A stretch of 64,000 nt of DNA. It comes from Cymbidium sinense (taxonomy: Eukaryota > Streptophyta > Magnoliopsida > Asparagales > Orchidaceae). How positions within the stretch are numbered: the stretch's first letter is position 1; the number at the start of each line of letters is the position of its first letter. The stretch covers positions 1 through 64,000 of the forward strand of contig JAKCPB010001390.1 of assembly GCA_021442155.1 (NCBI GenBank). Direction: 5' to 3'. The position numbers and the translations under genes were made by a program. Below are positions 58,502 to 64,000 of the stretch, piece after piece. The notes under the pieces were generated by a model. The model was not told the origin of the DNA. It worked only from the letters and a program-made list of their open reading frames with translations, and did no database searches.

Positions 58502-61053
58502 CCATAAACCCTAAACCCTAAACTAAAACCTGAACCCTAAACCTAAAACCTAAAACCTAAACCCTAAACCCTAAACCCGAAAACCCTAAACCCTAAACCC
58601 TAAACCCTAAAACCTAAGCCCTAAACCATAAACCCTAAACCTAAACTCAAAAAAAACACCTAAACCATAAACCCTAAGCCCCAAACCATAAACCCGCTAC
58701 TCTAAACCTTAAACTAACCCTAAACCCTAAACCCTAAATCCTAAAAAGCTAAAAACCAAAATCTAAACTAAATAAAATCTAAAATAAATAAACAAAAAAC
58801 CTAAACCAAAATAAAATAAAATAAATAAAACAAAACAAAAACATAAACTAAAACCTAAACCTACACTTAAAAAGAAAAAATACAAAATAAAAACTAAACT
58901 AAAATAAAATAATTAAAAACCTAAACTAAACTAAAAAAAAAACCTAAATAAAATAAAAACTAAACCTAAAATAAAAATATAATAAACCTAAAATAGAATA
59001 AAATAAAAATTCAATAAAAGCCTAAACCGAAAAAGTAATCCTAAAAAAATAAAAAACATATTTTAAATCCTAAAATAATAGAAACCTACACTTAAAATAA
59101 AAATAAAATAAACTTAAACCTAAATTAAACTAAACTAAAATAAAATAACGAAAACCTTAACCTAAACTCAAAAAAATAAAATTAACTAAAAATAAACCTA
59201 AACTTATACTAACAAATAAAACCCAAAAAATAAACCTAAATAGAAAACCTAAAACCTAAACCTAATAAAATAAAACCAAAACCAAAACGTAAAACTCAAA
59301 ATAAAAAATAAAACCTAAATTTAAAACATATAATAAAAATAAAACTAATCTAAAAAATAAACCTAAACAAAAACATAAACCTAAAAAATAAAATAAAATG
59401 GAAAAGATAAACTTGAATAAATAAACTAAAATAAGTAAAAATAAAAATAAACCTAAATAAAAATAAAAAGTAAAATAAACTAAAATAAATGAAAAATAAA
59501 CTAAATAGAACTAAACCTACCATTTTAATAACTTTTTAAAAAAAAACCTAACCCTAAACCCTAAACTAGAAAATGTAAACCCTAAAACCCTAATCCCTAA
59601 ACCCTAAATCCTAAAACCTAAACCCTAAAACCCTAAACCTTGAACCCAAAAACCCTAAACTCTGTTAAAAAAAACCTTATACCTTAAAGCTTAAAACCTA
59701 AACCCTAAAGCCTAAACTGAAACCTAAACCCTAAACCTAAAACCTAAACCCTAAACCCTAAAAACCCTAAACCTTAAATACTAAACCATTAATCCTAAAC
59801 CCTAAACCCAAAAACCCTAAATCGTAAACCCTAGACCCTATACCTTATACCCTAAAACCTAAACCTAAATATGAAAATAAAATAAAAACCTAAATTAAAA
59901 CCTACACCTAAACCAAAACCCAAAAATAAAATAAAATAAAAAATAAAAACTAAACTAAAATAAAATAAATAAAAACTAAACTAATAAAAATAAAATAAAA
60001 TAAACCTAAAAATAAAAATCCTTAATAAAATAAAAACTAGCCTAAAATAAAAATAAAATAAAAACTAAATAGAAACCCCAAACCTAAGAAATAAAATTAA
60101 CAATAAAACCTAAAAATAAATAAAAAATAACAACTAAACCATAAACTTAAAATAAAGGAAAGAAAATAAACTAAAAATAAACCTAAGCCTAAACTAAAAA
60201 TAAAACCTAAAAAAACCCTAAAATAATAACCTAAAACCTAAACTTACAAAAATAAAATATAAAACTAAACCTAAACCTAAACTTAAAAAATAAATTAAAA
60301 ATAAAACTAAACTAAATGATAAACCTAAACCTAAACCTAAACCTAAATAATAAACTAAAATAAACAAAACCTAAACTAAAATAAATAAACCAAATATAAA
60401 TAAGCTACACTAAATAAAAAAAATAAACCTAAATAAAAATAAAAAATAAAATAAACTAAATAAATAAAATTAAACTAAATAAACCTAAACCTATATTTAT
60501 TTTAAAAAAAATACTAAACCATAAACAAAAAAAATAAAACCCAAAAAATAAACCTAAAATAAAAAACTAAAACATAAACCTAAAATAATATAAAACCTAA
60601 AAAACCTAAAAAAATAATAAATAAAATAAAATAAACTAAACTAAAAATATACCTAAACCTAAACCTAAACCTAAAATAAACAAACATCAAAACCAAAACT
60701 AAATGAAATAAAAATAAAAATAAATCTAAAATAAAATATAATAAACTAAATAAACCTAAACAAAAGCAAATTAAAATTTAAAATTTAAAAATAAAATAGA
60801 AAACTTGAATCCTAAACCCTAACCCTAAAACTAACCCTAAACCTAAACCTAACCCTAAACTCTAAATCCAAAGCATAAATCCTAAACCCTAAACCCTAAA
60901 CCCTAAACCCTAAACCATAAACCTAAATGTTAAACCCTAAACCCTAAAACCCTAAACCCTAAACCCAAACTATAAACCCTAAACCTAACCTAAACCTAAA
61001 CCCTAAACCCTAAACTCAACTCTAAACTAAACTAAAACTCAAACCAAACCTAA
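58502..61053 (-). repeat. Inverted degenerate telomeric satellite (C-strand on +)
   Basis: CCCTAAA text with several perfect units near 58,555-58,610 and 60,890-60,915. AT-rich bodies are the reverse complement of the left-arm bodies. Inverted box-like landmarks lie near 59,530 (AATAACTTTTTAAAAAAAAA) and 60,490 (TTATTTTAAAAAAAATAC). It ends where LINE sequence begins (AAACCTAAAG, CATCATTCC). Confidence 0.85.
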
Positions 61054-61389
61054 AGCATCATTCCTTCGCTACACGGCGCTCATATTTTCCTTTCCTCTTC
61101 TTCCTTGGATTGGCCATGTTTAATCATTCTCAATCATTCCTTCTAGATTTGCTCTTATTGCTGGAGTTTCCTTATTCTTATAAAAAGTGCCACTTTCCGG
61201 TCTGAGCTCTTCAAACTTGAGGCGCCTATTTTATCGATTAAGGTAATATCAATCCGATTCCAACCAATTTTACTATTAAGTCCTTCAAGGATGCTTTATC
61301 TGTAAGAACACTTGCTCTAATGCTTTCAATCTCACTTCTTTTTGTGGAATGTCGACTATAATGTGCTCGATCTTGATGTGGAAAAGTAA

Positions 61390-61960
61390 GCCCTTTGAAT
61401 TTTCATTAGTTGGTAAATTTTCATTGCATCACCGACTCTTGAAAGCATCGATCCTTCTTTCATAGCCTAAAGCTCTGGTGTATTTACCATCGATTGATTG
61501 ATCCTAGACATATCCTTATTCAGCTATCTAATGATTTAGACTACTCAAGAGTCTTTGCTCATTGCTCTTACTTTGAGTACAATTGTCAAATGAGGCTTTT
61601 AAAATGGTCTCCTCTATTTGATGTCAAAGAAGAATCCCCAATTATTCCTTTATGGCTAGCTTTTCCAAACATGAGGATACATTACATTACCCATCAAGTC
61701 CATTTTGCATTTTCTTTGTAGGACCCTTCAAATAGATCAAGCCACAGATCACCATCATTGCTCATATTTTGGTTGAGATTGATATTACCAAAAGTATCCT
61801 AAAGAAGTTTGGATCTTCAAAAAATTTGGGTATAATCAAAAGTGGAATTTGAAAATTTCCTATTTTTTTTACACAAATTGTAAGATCCATGGTCAAATGC
61901 TTTGTGTTACAACCTAATCTTAAAAAAGAAAAAATTGTCTAATCCTAATCCTCTCTAACA
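61390..61960 (+). pseudogene. LINE ORF1 remnant (DUF4283-like with zinc-knuckle trace)
   Basis: Frames on the + strand read LVGKFSLHH, then, in the 75-residue frame at 61,494-61,721, DPRHILIQLSNDLDYSRVF, QMRLLKWSPLFD and KEESPIIPLWLAFPNMR. This is the DUF4283 signature of plant LINE and gag-like ORF1 proteins, which bind the element RNA in the particle. A shifted frame gives YTNCKIHGQ near 61,870-61,900, resembling the CxxC-xxxGH zinc knuckle with the first Cys changed to Tyr. Frameshifts and stops prevent expression. Confidence 0.85.
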
Positions 61961-61984
61961 AATAAAAAATAATAAGTTTGCTTA

Positions 61985-62325
61985 TGTGCCTAAAGTTGCT
62001 AAAATTAAATATCTTGGTGCTCCTCTTTTTTAAAGGTAATGTCGCTTTTTATGCGCCAAAATCTCACAATAAAATTTCTAAATTTCATTTTACATCGTGG
62101 TAGGCTCACTTTGATTAAGAGGCACCTTAACTCCATGCCTTTATATCTCATTCAAACCATTGTCAATAACTCATCGTATAGAATTGCCTCATTAACTCTT
62201 ATTTTTAAAAATCTAACAATTCTCATCTTGGACTCTTGGTATAAAATGGCACTTTTGTATTGGATGTAAACTGTCTTTTCTTATAAACTTTTGGTGGAAT
62301 TTTGGGAAAAACAATAGTCTAATTT
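61985..62325 (+). pseudogene. LINE ORF2 remnant: C-terminal end of reverse transcriptase
   Basis: Three successive frames give IKYLGAPLF, then GNVAFYAPKSHNKISKF, then RGRLTLIKRHLNSMPLYLIQ, followed by LDSWYKMALLYW-like text. These match the region after the RT fingers and palm in plant L1 ORF2 (the YLGVPLF, GRLTLIKSVL and IPIY blocks). The catalytic FADD segment upstream is missing. The 76-residue frame at 62,039-62,269 covers the last part. Confidence 0.85.
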
Positions 62326-62326
62326 C

Positions 62327-63088
62327 ATGGTCATGCAAATCGGGGTAAAGCACTCTCATTTGCCCAATAAAGCGGGAGACTCTCTTGTTTGGAAAAGACT
62401 TTGTTGTTCAAATGGGATCTTTGAATCCTTAATTTCCTTGGGGATTAACTCTGGCTCCTCTTTCTTTTGGCAAGACAACTGGACTAGATGTGGGTCCATT
62501 GATTACTTACTTTATACCCATTCCACTACTGCTATTAAAGTGAACTCTTTCTGGCAGAATAATTTATGGTACAATAGTAAGCTTATTGATCATATTCCTC
62601 CCCCTCTCTTAAATAAGCTTACTGCTATTCCTATCGTTCATACCAATCAAGATAAGATCCTTTTTAAGCTTTCACATAATGGTGATTTCAACTTTAAAAA
62701 TGTTTGGATTCATATTAAAGAAACTCATGATTTTTCCTATGTGTTTTCTAAACTTTGGAACAACAATATCCCTACTTCTTATTCTGTTCTTACTTGGCAT
62801 ATTTTGAAAAACTTCATCCCTGTGGACTCCTTATTGTGGGGTAAAGGTTTTCAATTACCTTCAAAATGTCAATGCTATTTTCACATTGAGAATGTGAATC
62901 ATGTTTTTGTTAACGGGCCCATTGCTTCTAAACTTTGGATTTGGTATGATGACCTCTTTAAATTTGTCATTTTAAATGGCTCCTTAAATTTATACCTACT
63001 TCTTGAAGTTTATTTTGACAACACTATTAAAGGGCACATTAAAGTCATGCTATCACTCTTATTTGGTTCATATGGATGGGTGAAATGA
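62327..63088 (+). pseudogene. LINE ORF2 remnant: zf-RVT region (longest open frame, 253 codons)
   Basis: The first ~50 residues (DSLVWKRLCC and SSFFWQDNW) match the linker after RT in plant L1 ORF2. Residues 116-128 (SHNGDFNFKNVW) correspond to the DGxFSVKSAY start of the zf-RVT domain. Residues 143-197 show LWNNNIPTSYSVLTWHIL, LPSKCQC (Cys181, Cys183) and NHVF (His192). Where a Cys normally completes the zinc site there is Gly197, so the finger is broken. An open frame of this size in a dead element suggests fairly recent decay or chance survival. The ATG at the start is internal to the ancestral ORF2 and not a true start. Confidence 0.88.
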
Positions 63089-63199
63089 TGCAAAACATCG
63101 TGAGATCCCTATGAATCACATGAGGATAATTGCTAGAACTAAAACAAAATGTGATTGTTTAATGCTAATTTAATTAAATACAAATAATTCAAAGGTTGC

Positions 63200-63660
63200 A
63201 AATTTGTGGACAATAAAGCGGGTTTTAACTTGTGGATCACCACATCGTAAAGATGACAAGATTGTTTATTGGGTAAAACCTCATGTTAACACTATTAAAG
63301 TTAACACGATGGCTCTGTCTCTCATAATGGTTCAGTATGGTGGAATTTTCAAAATCTTAATGGAAAAGTCCTATGTGTGCTTACCCCTTAATCCTTTCTG
63401 TTCATTTCTTTGAGCTCATGGTAGTGTACAAAGCTCTTTAGATTTGCCTTCAAAAAGTTTGGCTCAATATTTGGATTGAGGTGGATGCCCTTCTATTGAT
63501 TGATCTCTTGACTTCCACCAAAATGGGCAATCTTGAATTACTACCTTTTAAGCAAACTAGAACTCTTTGCCCAACTCTACTTTAAAATCACTCATGTATG
63601 GCGTGAGGGTAATGCATGTCTTGATTATCTATCCCGGGTGCTAGATTGGATGGAATAAAA
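63200..63660 (+). pseudogene. LINE ORF2 remnant: RNase H domain
   Basis: The frame at 63,204-63,413 carries VYWVKPHVNTIKVNT, which matches the WxxPxxGxxKLNTDG opening of LINE-encoded RNase H (the catalytic Asp is replaced after NT). Shifted frames then give NGKVLCV-like, YKAL, LPSKSLAQYLD and, near 63,600, HVWREGNACLDYLSR, corresponding to the HxxREGNxxADxLA end of the domain. In active plant L1s this domain removes the RNA template; here it is broken by several frameshifts. Confidence 0.85.
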
Positions 63661-64000
63661 TTCTTTGATCAACTAACCCTTCTAAACATTTGCATGGCTT
63701 GGTTAATGGACAATCTTGGGTTTCCTTATCTTAGAAATTAATCTAACCTATTGGATTCACTGTTTCAATACCTCTTTTATTGCATGATCATTTCTATTTC
63801 TTGTTGTTATTTCTTTGGTCTTTCTGATGCATCAACGATATCCCTTGGTTTACTTGATCTCGTGGCGTCTTTGTTGGTTTAATTGTCTTAGCTTTAATTG
63901 GGAGCTTACTGCCTCTACTATTTTTACTGTTAATGTGATGTTGCTTCTTTGGAATTTGCTGATGCATCATCATATTACTCCTTACTGGTCCTTTGCTGAA
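63661..64000 (+). other. LINE 3' UTR, start only
   Basis: T/G-rich text without an open frame, similar in character to the 3' UTR copies elsewhere in the window. The A tail is not reached. Confidence 0.6.

Larger units (their letters stand above)
61054..64000 (+). mobile_element. L1-type LINE, internally deleted and truncated by the window edge
   Basis: Non-telomeric DNA starts abruptly after CCTAAAG. In order it shows ORF1 (DUF4283-like plus a zinc-knuckle remnant), the C-terminal end of RT, zf-RVT and RNase H. The endonuclease and the RT catalytic palm are absent: ORF1 text near 61,960 is followed within about 40 bases by the RT KYLGAPLF block. Its sense strand is the C-rich telomeric strand, as for the other L1-type pieces here. 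Multiple frameshifts show it is dead. Its 3' end lies beyond the window. Confidence 0.88.

Noticed and set aside
1..64000. tRNA, rRNA or snRNA genes
   Set aside because: No tRNA-like A/B boxes with a foldable cloverleaf and no rRNA text were noticed by eye; a covariance-model search was not possible.

Overview
The window looks like land-plant nuclear DNA. I see no intact protein-coding gene. It is a 64-kb block of degenerate plant-type telomeric repeat (TTTAGGG), and embedded in it are decayed plant retroelements and repeated 3'-terminal fragments of a glycine-rich RNA-binding protein (GR-RBP) gene. Three things point to a plant: the TTTAGGG/CCCTAAA motif; L1-type LINE pieces with DUF4283-like ORF1, zf-RVT and RNase H signatures; and RTE and Ty1-copia remnants typical of plants. 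The species cannot be named from what I see.

Layout. From 1 to about 55,385 the + strand carries the G-rich strand (TTTAGGG and variants). From about 55,385 to 61,053 it carries the C-rich strand (CCCTAAA). This is a head-to-head switch, the pattern expected from an ancient telomere-to-telomere fusion or an inversion. Within the block a higher-order satellite unit recurs about 35 times: a TTTAGGG-rich head, a short T-tract/A-tract box (consensus near TTTTTAAAATTAAGCAAACC), then an AT-rich body of TTTAGGTTTATTTTA-like text. Between about 21.0 and 37.6 kb this unit forms a tandem array of roughly eleven 1.1-1.6 kb copies.

Inserted sequences. GR-RBP pseudogene fragments (last coding part plus 3' UTR plus oligo-A) lie at about 6.0, 14.2, 17.0, 38.5, 44.3 and 51.5 kb on the - strand and at 55.4 and 58.1 kb on the + strand. 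Four shorter 3'-UTR tails lie at 1.4, 19.0, 46.7 and 47.7 kb. LINE 3' ends lie at 0.3, 14.7, 17.8 and 53.5 kb (-) and 57.5 kb (+). A longer, internally deleted LINE runs off the right edge from 61.05 kb (+). Every GR-RBP and L1-LINE piece has its sense strand on the CCCTAAA strand, and the A-rich tails run into CCCTAA repeats. The one opposite insertion is an RTE-clade LINE tail at 45.8-46.4 kb. A Ty1-copia RT fragment occurs twice (2.2 and 19.7 kb) inside a duplicated segment.

Quality caution. Many islands on the + strand replace T by C at positions homologous to TTTAGGG copies, giving GGCCCAGGGCC text, while A and G stay unchanged. This strand-asymmetric pattern resembles the known nanopore miscalling of CCCTAA repeats as CCCTGG, so the GC-rich islands and the Pro/Gly/Gln-rich open frames inside them should not be read as genes.
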